Assembly (NCBI GenBank): GCA_020850535.1
Contig: JADZEM010000123.1
Location: forward strand, 62,001 to 126,000
Direction: 5' to 3'
DNA: 64,000 nucleotides
From: Chloroflexota bacterium
Lineage (GTDB): Bacteria > Chloroflexota > UBA6077 > JACCZL01
Shown here: positions 41,621 to 50,396 of the stretch, in pieces
How the letters are laid out: each line of letters starts with the position of its first letter
Position numbering within the stretch: position 1 is the first letter of the stretch
Notes under the pieces: model-generated
Databases searched by the model: none
What the model saw: only the letters and a program-made list of their open reading frames with translations
What the model was told of the DNA's origin: nothing
Position numbers and translations under genes: made by a program

Positions 41621-43746
41621 GCTTCAACCCCCGGAAGTGACACCATCTCCATGGCGACGACCTGGACGTTCGGGCTGACCTCGCTGTAGGCCATCACGAC
41701 GAGGCTGGACAGCGAAAGCTCGGTGAAGCGGCGCACGGCGAGGCGGATGCGCGCGGGGCAGAGCAAGACGGGCTGGTAGCCAGAGGAGGCCATCCGCTCC
41801 ATCGACTCCCGCACCGAGCGCATGAGCTGCTGGCCCTGGCCCGGCTCCAGTTGGAAGCTCGGGCCGCGCTCGGTGGCGACCATCGTCCGGGCCAGCTCGT
41901 GCTGGAGGGCGGGGGCGAGCGTCATGACGTGCAGTCGGCCGTCGTCGGCGGCGTACTGGCTGGTGATCTGCCGGCCCAGGGAGCTGCGAGCCTGCTCCGC
42001 CAGGATGTCGGGATCCTTGGTCAGGCGGGCCTGATCCGCGACGGCTTCGAGGACCGTCACCAGGTCGCGGACGGAGACGCGCTCGCGCAGGAGGTTCTGC
42101 AGCACCCGCTGGACATCGCCGATGGCGAGCAGGTCCGGCACGACCTCGGAGATGAGGGCCGGGTTCTCTTCCTTGACGTGATCCAGCAGGCTCTGGACGT
42201 CCTGGCGGGAGATGATCGAGGCGGCCGACGAGCGGATGACCTCCGAGAGATGCGTGGTGATGACGGAGGCCGGATCGACGACGGTGTAGCCGAGCATCTC
42301 GGCGCGCTCCTGCTCATCCGGGGTGATCCAGATGGCCGGCAGGCCGAAGGCGGGCTCGACCGCTGGGATGCCGTCGATCTCCTGCTCGGCAAGGCCGGGG
42401 TTCATGGCCATCATGCGGTTGGGACGGACCTCGCCGGTGGCGACCTGCACGCCGCGCAGCTTGATGACATAGGTGTTCGGGTCGATCTGGGCGTTGTCGC
42501 GGACGCGGATGGTCGGCAGGATGATGCCCAGCTCCAGCGCCATCTGGCGGCGGATGACGGTGACGCGGCCGAGGAGCGTGCCGTCCTGCTCCGGGTCGGT
42601 GAGCGGGATCAGCATGTAGCCGATCTCGATCTCCATCGGATCGACCTTGAGGAACTGGCGGACGTTCTCGGCGTCGGTGCTGGCGGCGGCGGAGGCCTGC
42701 TGCATCGCCTCTGCGTGCTCGGCCTCGTCGAGGGCCTGGGCGCGGGTGGCGCTGCGGCGCTGGAGGGCGTAGGCCAGCCCGGCCAGGGTGCCCGCCATCA
42801 CGAAGAGCGGCACCTTCGGCAGGCCCGGGATCACGGCGAGCATCGCCAGGACGCCGGCAACCATGTACAGCGCGCGCGGGTTCCCGAAGACCTGGCTGCC
42901 GATGTCGTGGCCGAGGTTCGAGTCGGTGGCCGAGCGGGTGACGATGATACCGGTGGCGGTGGAGATGAGCAGGGCGGGGATCTGGGAGACCAGGCCATCG
43001 CCGAGGGTCATCAGGGTGTAGTTCTGGAGGGCGGTCATGATCGGCATGCCAAGCTGGAGCACGCCAATGGTTAACCCGCCGAGAATATTGACGATGATGA
43101 TGACGATGCCCGCGATGGCATCACCCTTCACGAACTTGCTGGCGCCGTCCATGGAGCCGTAGAAGTCGGCTTCCTGGGTGATCTCCTTGCGGCGGGCGCG
43201 GGCGGTCACCTCGTCGATGGCCCCGGCCGAGAGGTCGGCGTCGATGGCCATTTGCTTCCCAGGCATCGAATCGAGCGTGAAGCGGGCGGCCACCTCGGCG
43301 ACGCGGCCAGCACCGTTGGTGATGACGACGAACTGGATGACGATCAAGATCAGGAAGATGACGATACCGACGACGTAGCTGCCGCCGACGACGAAGTCGC
43401 CGAACGCCTTGATGACCTCGCCGGCATGACCCTGGAGGAGGATCAGGCGGCTGGCGGCGACGTTGAGGGCCAGCCGGAAGAGGGTGAGCACCAGGAGGAG
43501 CGACGGGAAGGACGAGAACTGGAGCGGGTGCGTGGTGTACATGGACACCAGCAGCATCATCAGAGCCGCCGAGACGTTGACGATGATCAGCATGTCCAGG
43601 ATGAACTCTGGCAGCGGAACGATCATCACGCCGAGGATCACGGCCATGGCGACGGCGAGCATGATGTCGCTCTGGCGGGTCAGGCGCGTGAGTGTCGCGC
43701 CGAGGTTGAAGCCGGACGGTGCCGGCGCTTCCATCACCTGAGCCAT
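41617..43746 (-). CDS. flhA: Flagellar export apparatus protein FlhA
   Basis: A 709-residue protein: eight or so N-terminal helices, the FHIPEP region here reading VARFTLDSMPGKQMAIDADLSAGAI, then a large cytoplasmic domain with NPGLAEQEIDGIPAVEPAFG, VVDPASVITTHLSEVIR, VPDLLAIGDVQRVLQNLLRE. It forms the nonameric export gate. In the operon fliP-fliQ-fliR-flhB-flhA; 1 bp after flhB. Confidence 0.97.
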   Translation of the reverse strand: MAQVMEAPAPSGFNLGATLTRLTRQSDIMLAVAMAVILGVMIVPLPEFILDMLIIVNVSAALMMLLVSMYTTHPLQFSSFPSLLLVLTLFRLALNVAASRLILLQGHAGEVIKAFGDFVVGGSYVVGIVIFLILIVIQFVVITNGAGRVAEVAARFTLDSMPGKQMAIDADLSAGAIDEVTARARRKEITQEADFYGSMDGASKFVKGDAIAGIVIIIVNILGGLTIGVLQLGMPIMTALQNYTLMTLGDGLVSQIPALLISTATGIIVTRSATDSNLGHDIGSQVFGNPRALYMVAGVLAMLAVIPGLPKVPLFVMAGTLAGLAYALQRRSATRAQALDEAEHAEAMQQASAAASTDAENVRQFLKVDPMEIEIGYMLIPLTDPEQDGTLLGRVTVIRRQMALELGIILPTIRVRDNAQIDPNTYVIKLRGVQVATGEVRPNRMMAMNPGLAEQEIDGIPAVEPAFGLPAIWITPDEQERAEMLGYTVVDPASVITTHLSEVIRSSAASIISRQDVQSLLDHVKEENPALISEVVPDLLAIGDVQRVLQNLLRERVSVRDLVTVLEAVADQARLTKDPDILAEQARSSLGRQITSQYAADDGRLHVMTLAPALQHELARTMVATERGPSFQLEPGQGQQLMRSVRESMERMASSGYQPVLLCPARIRLAVRRFTELSLSSLVVMAYSEVSPNVQVVAMEMVSLPGVEA

Positions 43747-43747
43747 G

Positions 43748-44833
43748 TCATGCCCCTGCCCGCGCCGAGTGGCTGGCGCTCGGGCGCCGCTTCAGCGAGT
43801 AGATGTAGGCGAGAATCTGGGCCACGCCCTGGAAGAGGTCGTACGGGATCTCCTGATCCACCTCGACGGCGGCGAAGAGCGCCCGGGCGAGCGGCTTGTT
43901 CTCGACGACCGGCACGTTGTTCTCCCGTGCGATCTGCTTGATCCGCTGGGCGATGAGGTCTTTCCCCTTGGCGATGACCTTGGGGGCCGCCATTTCGTCG
44001 CCTCGATACCTCAAAGCAACGGCGAAGTGGGTCGGATTGGTGACGACCACATCAGCAGTTGGCACGTTTTGCATCATGCGGGACATCGCCATGCGCCGCT
44101 GGCGGCGCCGGATCGCATTCTTGATCTCGGGCGAGCCCTCGCTCTGCTTGTACTCTTCCTTCATCTCCTGCTTCGTCATGCGCGCGCCGCGCAGGAACTC
44201 CCAGCGCTGGTAGCCGTAGTCGAGCACGGCCAGCACCAGGAACGCCCCGCCGACGGTCAGCGCCGTCGAGAACATAGTGCTGACGAACAGCGCCAGCGCC
44301 CCGGCCAGGTCTGCGCCGGCCAGCGAGAGGAAGAGCGGGAAGCTGTCCACGTAGGTGCGATAGAGCAGCCAGCCGACGACGCCGACCTTGATGGTGGTCT
44401 TGAGCAGCTCGACGGCGATCCGCAGGGAGAAGAGCCGTGTGAACCCGGAGATCGGGTTGATACGGCTGAAGTCAGGCGTGATCGACTTGGTGGAGAGCAG
44501 GAACCCGCTCTGCCCGACGTTGGAGATGATCCCCATGACGGGCATGGCCACCAGCAGCGGGGCCATCACCGTGAAGAAGGCCAGGCCGGCCATGAACCAG
44601 AGCTGCATCATGGTGGCGTCTGTGAAGTCGCCGCGGTTGAGGTTGGACAGGGTGTCCGTGACCAGCACCCGCAGGTGGCTCCAACTGAACCCGCCGAAAG
44701 TGTAGAGCGTGCCGACGCCGGTCAGGATGCTGGCGGCGGCGATCACCTCAGAGCTCTTGTTGACCTTGCCTTCGTCGCGAAGGTGTTGGAGCTTACGAGG
44801 TGTTGCGGCTTCTGTCCGTTCTTCTCCGGCCAT
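43748..44833 (-). CDS. flhB: Flagellar export apparatus protein FlhB
   Basis: A 361-residue protein with four membrane helices and the autocleavage motif N266-P-T-H269 (DVVVTNPTHFAVALRY). N-terminal GEERTEAATPRKLQHLRDEG is typical. Cleavage between Asn and Pro switches export from hook to filament proteins. The NPTH and the KAPKVIAKG-like segment (AAPKVIAKGKDLIAQRI) are intact, so it should be functional. Confidence 0.97.
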   Translation of the reverse strand: MAGEERTEAATPRKLQHLRDEGKVNKSSEVIAAASILTGVGTLYTFGGFSWSHLRVLVTDTLSNLNRGDFTDATMMQLWFMAGLAFFTVMAPLLVAMPVMGIISNVGQSGFLLSTKSITPDFSRINPISGFTRLFSLRIAVELLKTTIKVGVVGWLLYRTYVDSFPLFLSLAGADLAGALALFVSTMFSTALTVGGAFLVLAVLDYGYQRWEFLRGARMTKQEMKEEYKQSEGSPEIKNAIRRRQRRMAMSRMMQNVPTADVVVTNPTHFAVALRYRGDEMAAPKVIAKGKDLIAQRIKQIARENNVPVVENKPLARALFAAVEVDQEIPYDLFQGVAQILAYIYSLKRRPSASHSARAGA

Positions 44834-44840
44834 GCTGCCC

Positions 44841-45641
44841 TCAGCTCGCCAGCATCGTCATGACGCTCGGGGCGGTCCGGAAGAGGGCCGCCAGCCGAGG
44901 CACGATGATCGGCAGGGAGAGGGCCAGGGCCAGCAGGCCGAGCATCATCTTGGCGGGCATCTCCAGCGCGAACAGGTTGAACTGCGGCGCGACGCGGGAG
45001 AGCAGCCCGAGGCCGATGTCTGCCAGGAGCAGCGCGGCCATGATCGGCAGGGCCAGCTTGAGGCCGGCCGAGAAGAGGTTGGACGAGACGGCGAGCAGGG
45101 CTTCAGCGGAGCCGGGCACCTTGGTGACCTCGCCGACGGGGATGACGTCGAACAGTTCGCGCAGGCCGATCAGGAAGATGTGGTGGCCGTTGATCTGGAC
45201 GAAGACCAGCAGCGCGAACGCGCTGATGAACGTCTCGATGACGCCGGAGCCGCCGTCGAAGAGCGGGTTGATGGTGTGGGCGAACGAGAAGCCGCTGTTG
45301 ATGCCGATCAGGCCGGCCATGAAGTGAATCGCCCCGAAGATCAGCGTGATGCCGAAGCCGGCCAGCAGGCCGATCATCAGCTCGCCGGCGATCTCCAGCG
45401 GCCCGACGCTCGCTGGCGGCTCGTAGGGGCCGCCGGCTGGGAAGAGGACGAGCGTCGAGAAGAGGCCGACGCCGAGGCGGGCGGGCATCGGGACGCGCGC
45501 CGAGCCGAGCAGCGGGTTGAACATGATCGCCCCGAGCACGCGGATCGCCGCGAGGACGTAGAACGTCACGTAGGTCGCGGTGAACGCGGCGATCTCCTGG
45601 GCGGGCACGCCCGGCTGGAGCGACGGTACGGTGGTCGGCAT
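44841..45641 (-). CDS. fliR: Flagellar export apparatus protein FliR
   Basis: A 266-residue protein, mostly hydrophobic helices; family segments VLGAIMFNPLLGSARVPMPARLG, GELMIGLLAGFGITLIFGAIHF and LLADIGLGLLSRVAPQFNLFALEMPAK with its strongly conserved residues. It forms part of the FliPQR export channel. Between fliQ and flhB. Confidence 0.95.
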   Translation of the reverse strand: MPTTVPSLQPGVPAQEIAAFTATYVTFYVLAAIRVLGAIMFNPLLGSARVPMPARLGVGLFSTLVLFPAGGPYEPPASVGPLEIAGELMIGLLAGFGITLIFGAIHFMAGLIGINSGFSFAHTINPLFDGGSGVIETFISAFALLVFVQINGHHIFLIGLRELFDVIPVGEVTKVPGSAEALLAVSSNLFSAGLKLALPIMAALLLADIGLGLLSRVAPQFNLFALEMPAKMMLGLLALALSLPIIVPRLAALFRTAPSVMTMLAS

Positions 45642-45666
45642 GATCGGCTACCAGTCCCGGCCCGGC

Positions 45667-45936
45667 CTACCGCACCATCGCCGGCAGCATCGAGAAGAGG
45701 CCGGTGGTGTAGCCGACGAGGTTCTGCATCAGCCACGGCCCGGTCACGACGAGCGCCGCGAAGACGGCCAGGATCTTGGGGACGAAGGTGAGGGTCTGCT
45801 CGTTGATCTGGGTCAGCGCCTGGAAGACGCTGATGATGAGGCCGACGACCAGCGCGGCGCCCATCATCGGGGCGGCCAGCATGACGGTCATCAGGAGGGC
45901 GTTGCGGCCGACTTCCAGCGCGAACAGCTCATTCAT
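45667..45936 (-). CDS. fliQ: Flagellar export apparatus protein FliQ
   Basis: An 89-residue protein with two hydrophobic helices, central VGLIISVFQALTQINEQTLTFVPK, the FliQ signature. Part of the FliPQR channel. Preceded by fliP (25 bp) and followed by fliR (25 bp). Confidence 0.95.
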   Translation of the reverse strand: MNELFALEVGRNALLMTVMLAAPMMGAALVVGLIISVFQALTQINEQTLTFVPKILAVFAALVVTGPWLMQNLVGYTTGLFSMLPAMVR

Positions 45937-45961
45937 TGATGGGACTCCTTGTGCTGGCCTG

Positions 45962-46822
45962 TCAGCCGCCGAAACTGGTCACGAGCGAGCGCGAGATCAG
46001 GTACCAGCCGTCCGCCATGACGAAGAGCAGCACCTTGAAGGGGAGCGAGATGGTGGTGGGGGGAAGCATCATCATGCCCATCGACATCAGCGCGCTGGAG
46101 ATGACCATGTCGATGATCACGAAGGGCAGCAGGATCAAGAAGCCCATCTGAAAGGCGGTCTTGAGCTCGCTGATCATGAAGCTGGGGATGATGACCCAGG
46201 TGGGGACATCGTCCGGGGTGTTGGGCTGGGGCAGCTTCCCAAGCGAGATGAAGAGGGCGAGATCGCGCTCGCGGGTCTGCTTGAGCATGAACTCGCGGAG
46301 CGGCTTGCTGCCCCGCTCGATGGCAGCGTCCATCGAGATCTGGTTGTCCAGGAAGGGCTGCAAGGCCTGCTCGTTGATGTCGGTCCAGGTGGGGGCCATC
46401 ACGAAGACGGTCAGGAAGAGCGCCAGCCCCAGCACGATCTGGTTGGGCGGCAACTGCTGCATCCCGATGGCGGTCCGAGCGAAGGACAGCACGATCGAGA
46501 TTCTGATGAACGAGGTGACCATCATCAGGATGGCTGGCACCAGGCTGAGGACGGTCAGTAGGAGCAGGAGCTGGACGCCCACAGCCATGCTGTCGCCGCC
46601 CTCGGGGCCGCCGACCTGGACTCGTACTGATGGCAGTGCACCAGTTCGCGCAGCGGTTGCCGAACCGCAGCCGCTGAGCATGAGTCCCAGACCAGCCATC
46701 CCGAGGACCAGCAGTGCTGCCCGTGGGCGTGTCCACCAGCTCCCTCGCCTCCGTGCCGTGGCGGTTGAGCCGCCGCGACGCATTCGCTCCGAATTCACAT
46801 CCATGTCCTTGTGAGTTCCCAT
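45962..46822 (-). CDS. fliP: Flagellar export apparatus protein FliP
   Basis: A 286-residue protein: TSFIRISIVLSFARTAIGMQQLPPNQIVLGLALFLTVFVM, AFQMGFLILLPFVIIDMVIS, and MLPPTTISLPFKVLLFVMADGW are the family signatures. The N-terminus carries a signal peptide ending in a lipobox-like LMLSGC, unusual for FliP. The frame is open to 47053; ATG 46822, 46804 or 46786 are all possible starts and only the distance to the signal peptide changes. First visible gene of the flagellar export operon; its upstream 250 bp should hold the promoter. Confidence 0.93.
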   Translation of the reverse strand: MGTHKDMDVNSERMRRGGSTATARRRGSWWTRPRAALLVLGMAGLGLMLSGCGSATAARTGALPSVRVQVGGPEGGDSMAVGVQLLLLLTVLSLVPAILMMVTSFIRISIVLSFARTAIGMQQLPPNQIVLGLALFLTVFVMAPTWTDINEQALQPFLDNQISMDAAIERGSKPLREFMLKQTRERDLALFISLGKLPQPNTPDDVPTWVIIPSFMISELKTAFQMGFLILLPFVIIDMVISSALMSMGMMMLPPTTISLPFKVLLFVMADGWYLISRSLVTSFGG

Positions 46823-47067
46823 CCTGGGGGGCCGTCCCTGGCTTGGAGCCGAATTCCTTGCCGATGGTAACGGCGGATCCGGAAGTCTCAGCAGGGCGGG
46901 GAGTCCCGCCCAGGGCAGGCATCGGTACCGGTCGGAGGCAGTACGTTCGTCCTGACACGGATCGGCGTGGAGGGGGACGCCCGTATCGGCGGGAAGCGGG
47001 CGGACGTCAGGCGCTACCGGCCGATGCTGGCCGTGCGACAGCCAGTGCAGCACGCAGCCAACGGCGT
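46823..47067. other. Promoter region between fliP and the AbiE remnant
   Basis: About 245 bp without a convincing gene. The minus-strand flagellar promoter is expected here; no strong sigma-28 match was seen. Confidence 0.4.
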
Positions 47068-47107
47068 CATGAGAGTTCTCATGCTACCTATCATGATAGG
47101 TAGCATG
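47068..47107. promoter_or_regulatory. Two overlapping palindromes, probable AbiEi operator
   Basis: CATGAGA-GT-TCTCATG (47068-47083) overlaps a perfect 28-bp palindrome (47080-47107) whose halves are CATGCTACCTATCA and its complement. The second ends in the ATG that is in frame with the AbiEi gene. AbiEi antitoxins repress their own operon through inverted repeats, so this is the likely operator. Confidence 0.7.
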
Positions 47108-47182
47108 ACGACGGTCACGTGTTCGTGAGGCGATATAGCCTCGGTTGGGTGGACATCGCAGCAACTGAGCTACCACGCACGG

Positions 47183-47689
47183 GTGGGCAATCTGCAACGG
47201 GTATACCCAGGGGTCTATCGGTTTCGGGATTTTCCACCGTCACAGTACGAAGAGGTCGTGGCAGCATGGCTGGCCGTAGGGAAGGATCTGGCCGTCGTCT
47301 CTCATGAAAGTGCGCTCGACATCTGGGATCTAACAGACCTGATCCCGGATGCGATCCATCTCACGGTTCCCCGCCGACAGCGGCATCGGCCGAGACTACC
47401 AGGAGTGCAGCTTCACACACAGACTCCCCGCTATGAGGTGCGCGACGACGAGGTCCGGCTGGCACCCTCGTCGCTCCGGGTGACATCCCCCCAGCGGACA
47501 CTGCTGGACGTGGCGGTGGCTGGCATGTCAAGTGAGCACATCACCATTGGGGTGCGCCAGGCACTGTCGCGCGGGTGGATTGACACGTCGAGGCTTCTGG
47601 CCGAGGCTCAGCGTCGGGGTAAGCGCATCGCATCCATCTTCGAGGATGCGCTCGCCGAGGCTCAGGTTCTGGATGTGCCACCGACATGA
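47183..47689 (+). CDS. AbiEi-type antitoxin, N-terminus disrupted
   Basis: A 168-residue AbiEi-like protein: RVYPGVYRFRDFPPSQYEE, VVSHESALDIWDLTDLIPD, IHLTVPRRQRHRPRLPGVQLH and the C-terminal YEVRDDEVRLAPSSLRVTSPQRTLLD. In frame upstream lies the missing part of the winged helix (VGWTSQQLSYHARVG), but a TGA at 47126-47128 separates it from ATG 47105. A neighbouring frame reads GHVFVRRYSLGW, so a single-base indel probably broke the gene; only GTG 47183 gives an intact start. The stop overlaps the ATG of a truncated AbiEii toxin. Type IV toxin-antitoxin, phage defence. Confidence 0.7.
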   Translation: MGNLQRVYPGVYRFRDFPPSQYEEVVAAWLAVGKDLAVVSHESALDIWDLTDLIPDAIHLTVPRRQRHRPRLPGVQLHTQTPRYEVRDDEVRLAPSSLRVTSPQRTLLDVAVAGMSSEHITIGVRQALSRGWIDTSRLLAEAQRRGKRIASIFEDALAEAQVLDVPPT

Positions 47690-47745
47690 AGTACGTCTCA
47701 GCCACAGCGTTTCAGCAGGCGCTCACGGAGAACTGTCGGGACTGT
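47686..47745 (+). pseudogene. Remnant 5' end of AbiEii toxin
   Basis: ATG 47686 overlaps the antitoxin stop (ATGA), the usual abiEi-abiEii coupling. The first 17 codons, MKYVSATAFQQALTEN-C, match the start of AbiEii/Rv-type nucleotidyltransferase toxins, then similarity ends and the frame runs into the antisense of a membrane-protein gene. The toxin has been deleted. Confidence 0.55.
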
Positions 47746-47753
47746 CGGACTGA

Positions 47754-47948
47754 CTACCGTTCTTCGGAGCGGCGGCGCAGGCCCACGACTTGCAAGACGA
47801 GGCCGCTCACCATCGCCACGAGGCCGACGACGGCCCACACAGACTGGCCTGACATGAAGCTGCCGCCGAGCACGTTCAGCCCCTGCAGGATCCAGAGCGC
47901 ACCCACCAGGTTGAGGCTCAACCCACCGATCAACATTCCCCAGGCCAT
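47754..47948 (-). CDS. Small two-helix membrane protein
   Basis: A 64-residue protein with GAGGGAG before ATG 47948. Helices at about residues 3-22 and 36-56; the segment GALWILQGLNVLGGSFMSGQ belongs to a small membrane protein family widespread in high-GC bacteria. No known function. It converges on the AbiE remnant. Confidence 0.6.
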   Translation of the reverse strand: MAWGMLIGGLSLNLVGALWILQGLNVLGGSFMSGQSVWAVVGLVAMVSGLVLQVVGLRRRSEER

Positions 47949-48059
47949 ACGACTCCCTCAGCGAGCGCCAGGATAGACGCGGCTCGCCCGGCGATGGATG
48001 CCGCACCGCACGACAACAGTACGACGCGTCATCCACAGCACTGCCTACTGCCTGCTCGC

Positions 48060-49064
48060 TCAGAATGCCGCGAGACGGCGGACGGCGTCTGCCACCTTCG
48101 CCGGGCTCGGGATGATGGCGTCCTCTTCGGGGCCGTTGTAGGGCAGGTGGCAGTCGTCGGCGGCCACCCGGACAATCGGGCCGTCCAGGTCCATGAACAG
48201 CTCTTCGCCGATGAACGCGGCGATCTCCGCGCCGAAGCCCATCGTTTTGTTGGCCTCGTGCAGGATCAGCACCTTGTTCGTCTTCTGGACCGTCCGCGCG
48301 ATGGCCTCGTGGTCCAGTGGGATCAGCGTCCGGAGATCGAGGATCTCCACCGAGATGCCGTCCGATGCCAGCAGGTCGGCGGCCTCGCGCGCGTGGTGGA
48401 CGCCCACGCCGTAGGTGACGATCGAGAGATCCCGGCCCTCGCGGTCGAGGCGGGCCACGCCCAGCGGGATGACCTCGTCTGCCGGCGCGATCTCGCGGTA
48501 GCGACGGTAGCTCTTCTTGTGCTCGAAGAAGACGACCGGGTCGTCGTCGCGGATAGCGGCCTTCAACAGCCCCTTGGCGTCGCGCGGGGTGGCCGGCACG
48601 ACGACCTTCAGACCGGGCGTGTGGCAGAAGAACGCTTCGACGCTCTGGGAGTGGTAGACGCCGCCGCGCACGCCCGCGCCGCACGGCGCTCGGAAGACGG
48701 CCGGCACGCCCCAGCCGCCAACACTGCGCCAGCGGACCGTCGCCGCCTGACTGACGATCTGATCCAACGCCGGGAAGATGTAGTCCGCGAACTGGAACTC
48801 GGCCACGGGCCGCAGCCCCATCATGGCTGCGCCAACGGCCGCCCCGGCGATCACGTCCTCGGCAATCGGGGTGTCCAGCACGCGCAGCGGCCCGAACTGC
48901 TCTTGCAGACCGACCGTCGTCTTGAAGACGCCGCCCTTCCGCCCGATGTCCTGCCCAAGCAAGACGACGCGCGGATCGCGGGCCATCTCCTCCTGGAGCG
49001 CCTCGGTGACGGCCTGCAGCAGGGTGATGCCCTCCGCGGCCGGACGGTCCTGCGAGACACTCAT
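48060..49064 (-). CDS. 2-oxo-acid dehydrogenase E1 beta subunit
   Basis: A 334-residue transketolase-type subunit: GQDIGRKGGVFKTTVGLQEQFG, DTPIAEDVIAGAAVGAAMMG, VAEFQFADYIFPALDQI and the C-terminal TNKVLILHEANKTMGFGAEI. With the alpha subunit upstream (4-bp overlap) it forms the thiamine-diphosphate E1 that decarboxylates 2-oxo acids; the sequence style (branched-chain or pyruvate/acetoin) cannot be settled. E2 and E3 genes are not adjacent. Confidence 0.92.
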   Translation of the reverse strand: MSVSQDRPAAEGITLLQAVTEALQEEMARDPRVVLLGQDIGRKGGVFKTTVGLQEQFGPLRVLDTPIAEDVIAGAAVGAAMMGLRPVAEFQFADYIFPALDQIVSQAATVRWRSVGGWGVPAVFRAPCGAGVRGGVYHSQSVEAFFCHTPGLKVVVPATPRDAKGLLKAAIRDDDPVVFFEHKKSYRRYREIAPADEVIPLGVARLDREGRDLSIVTYGVGVHHAREAADLLASDGISVEILDLRTLIPLDHEAIARTVQKTNKVLILHEANKTMGFGAEIAAFIGEELFMDLDGPIVRVAADDCHLPYNGPEEDAIIPSPAKVADAVRRLAAF

Positions 49065-50146
49065 GACGGCAGATCCAGATCGTCGAACGGCCCGACGCCG
49101 ATGCCCTCGGCTTCCAGGCGGGCCAGCTCAGGGTGGGGCGGATCGCCGGCGTAGAGCCATCGTCGGGCACGGGCAGGGGCCGGCTCGGGGGAGGCTAACG
49201 CGCGGTCGGCCTCTTCGAGCGCCCGGGCGCGGGCGGCTTGCTGGAGCTGCGCTTCCTCACCCGGCGCCAGCAGGCCGAACTCCAGCAGCTCGGCGCGCAG
49301 CTTCGGCAGTGGATCGCGGGCCTCGGCAGCGGCCTTCTCTTGCGGTGTGCGGTACTGATCGTCGTCCTGGGACGAGTGCGAGGTGATGCGCGGCACGTGG
49401 GCGTCGACGATGCTCGGGCCGAGGCCGGCGCGCGCCCGCGCGACAGCCGTGCGGGTGGCACGGTAGACGGCCAGGGCGTCGGTGCCGTCCACGCGCACGC
49501 CGGGCATGCCGTAGGCTGGGCCACGCTCGGCCAACGAGGCGATAGGCATCTGCAGGTGATGCGGCACGCTGATGGCGATGTCGTTGTTCTCGCAGAAGAA
49601 GACCACCGGCAACTGATGAATGCCGGCGAGGTTCATCGCCTCGTGGGTGGCCCCCTCAGAGGATGCGCCATCGCCGAACCAGGCCACGGCCACGCGGTCA
49701 TCGCCCAGCACTCGCGAGGCGTAGGCCGCGCCGACAGCGTGCGGCAGGTGCGCGGCGATCTCGCTGGAGACGGAGCCGATGCGGAGGCGCGGGCTGGAGA
49801 TGTGCAGGGTCAACTGGCGGCTGCCAGAGTGGGGATCGCAGTCCCGCCCGAGCGAGCCGGCGAACAGCTCGAACGGGGTCAGGCCGAGGGCCAGCGCCAG
49901 GGCCATGTCGCGGTAGTACGGCCAGACGGAGTCGTGCCCGCGCCGGATGGCGGCGGCGCTGGCGATCTGCGCGACATCGTGCCCCCGGGGCGTCAGCACG
50001 AAGCTGGCGACGCCCTGGCGTGAGAGCACCCAGAAGCGCTCTTCGACGGCTCGGGAGAGCAGGAGCACCTCGTAGATGCGGCGCAGCAGCGCGCGCTCGG
50101 CGGCGTTGACTGGCGCTGCTGGCTTCTCGGTGTCGAGGGATGTCAC
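49061..50146 (-). CDS. 2-oxo-acid dehydrogenase E1 alpha subunit
   Basis: A 361-residue thiamine-diphosphate-binding subunit: the TPP motif GDGASSEGATHEAMNLAGIH, then LPVVFFCENN, and the phosphorylation-loop-like ITSHSSQDDDQYRT. SRQGVASFVLTPRGHDVAQIA near the N-terminus resembles BkdA/branched-chain E1 alpha. GTG 50146 has GGGAGA upstream; the frame is open to 50227. Forms an operon with E1 beta; E2/E3 lie elsewhere. Confidence 0.92.
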   Translation of the reverse strand: MTSLDTEKPAAPVNAAERALLRRIYEVLLLSRAVEERFWVLSRQGVASFVLTPRGHDVAQIASAAAIRRGHDSVWPYYRDMALALALGLTPFELFAGSLGRDCDPHSGSRQLTLHISSPRLRIGSVSSEIAAHLPHAVGAAYASRVLGDDRVAVAWFGDGASSEGATHEAMNLAGIHQLPVVFFCENNDIAISVPHHLQMPIASLAERGPAYGMPGVRVDGTDALAVYRATRTAVARARAGLGPSIVDAHVPRITSHSSQDDDQYRTPQEKAAAEARDPLPKLRAELLEFGLLAPGEEAQLQQAARARALEEADRALASPEPAPARARRWLYAGDPPHPELARLEAEGIGVGPFDDLDLPS

Positions 50147-50396
50147 CGTCTCATCTCTCCCGTTGGCCCGGCGGTCGTCGGCGACCGTCCGTGCTCCCGC
50201 CACACTCCCGCCACGCGCTTGCCACACTCCCGATAGACGTATCGTACCACCGAGGCAGATGGCTGGCGCGGTTTGGAAGACAGCGCAGCGGTTGCCCTGG
50301 TAACAGGTGCAGATCCTGGGCCATAGTCCCGCCCACGTGTGGTCCCGCCCACGTGTATCTCACACACGGCACGCGGGTATCAGGAGGAGCGGGCGC

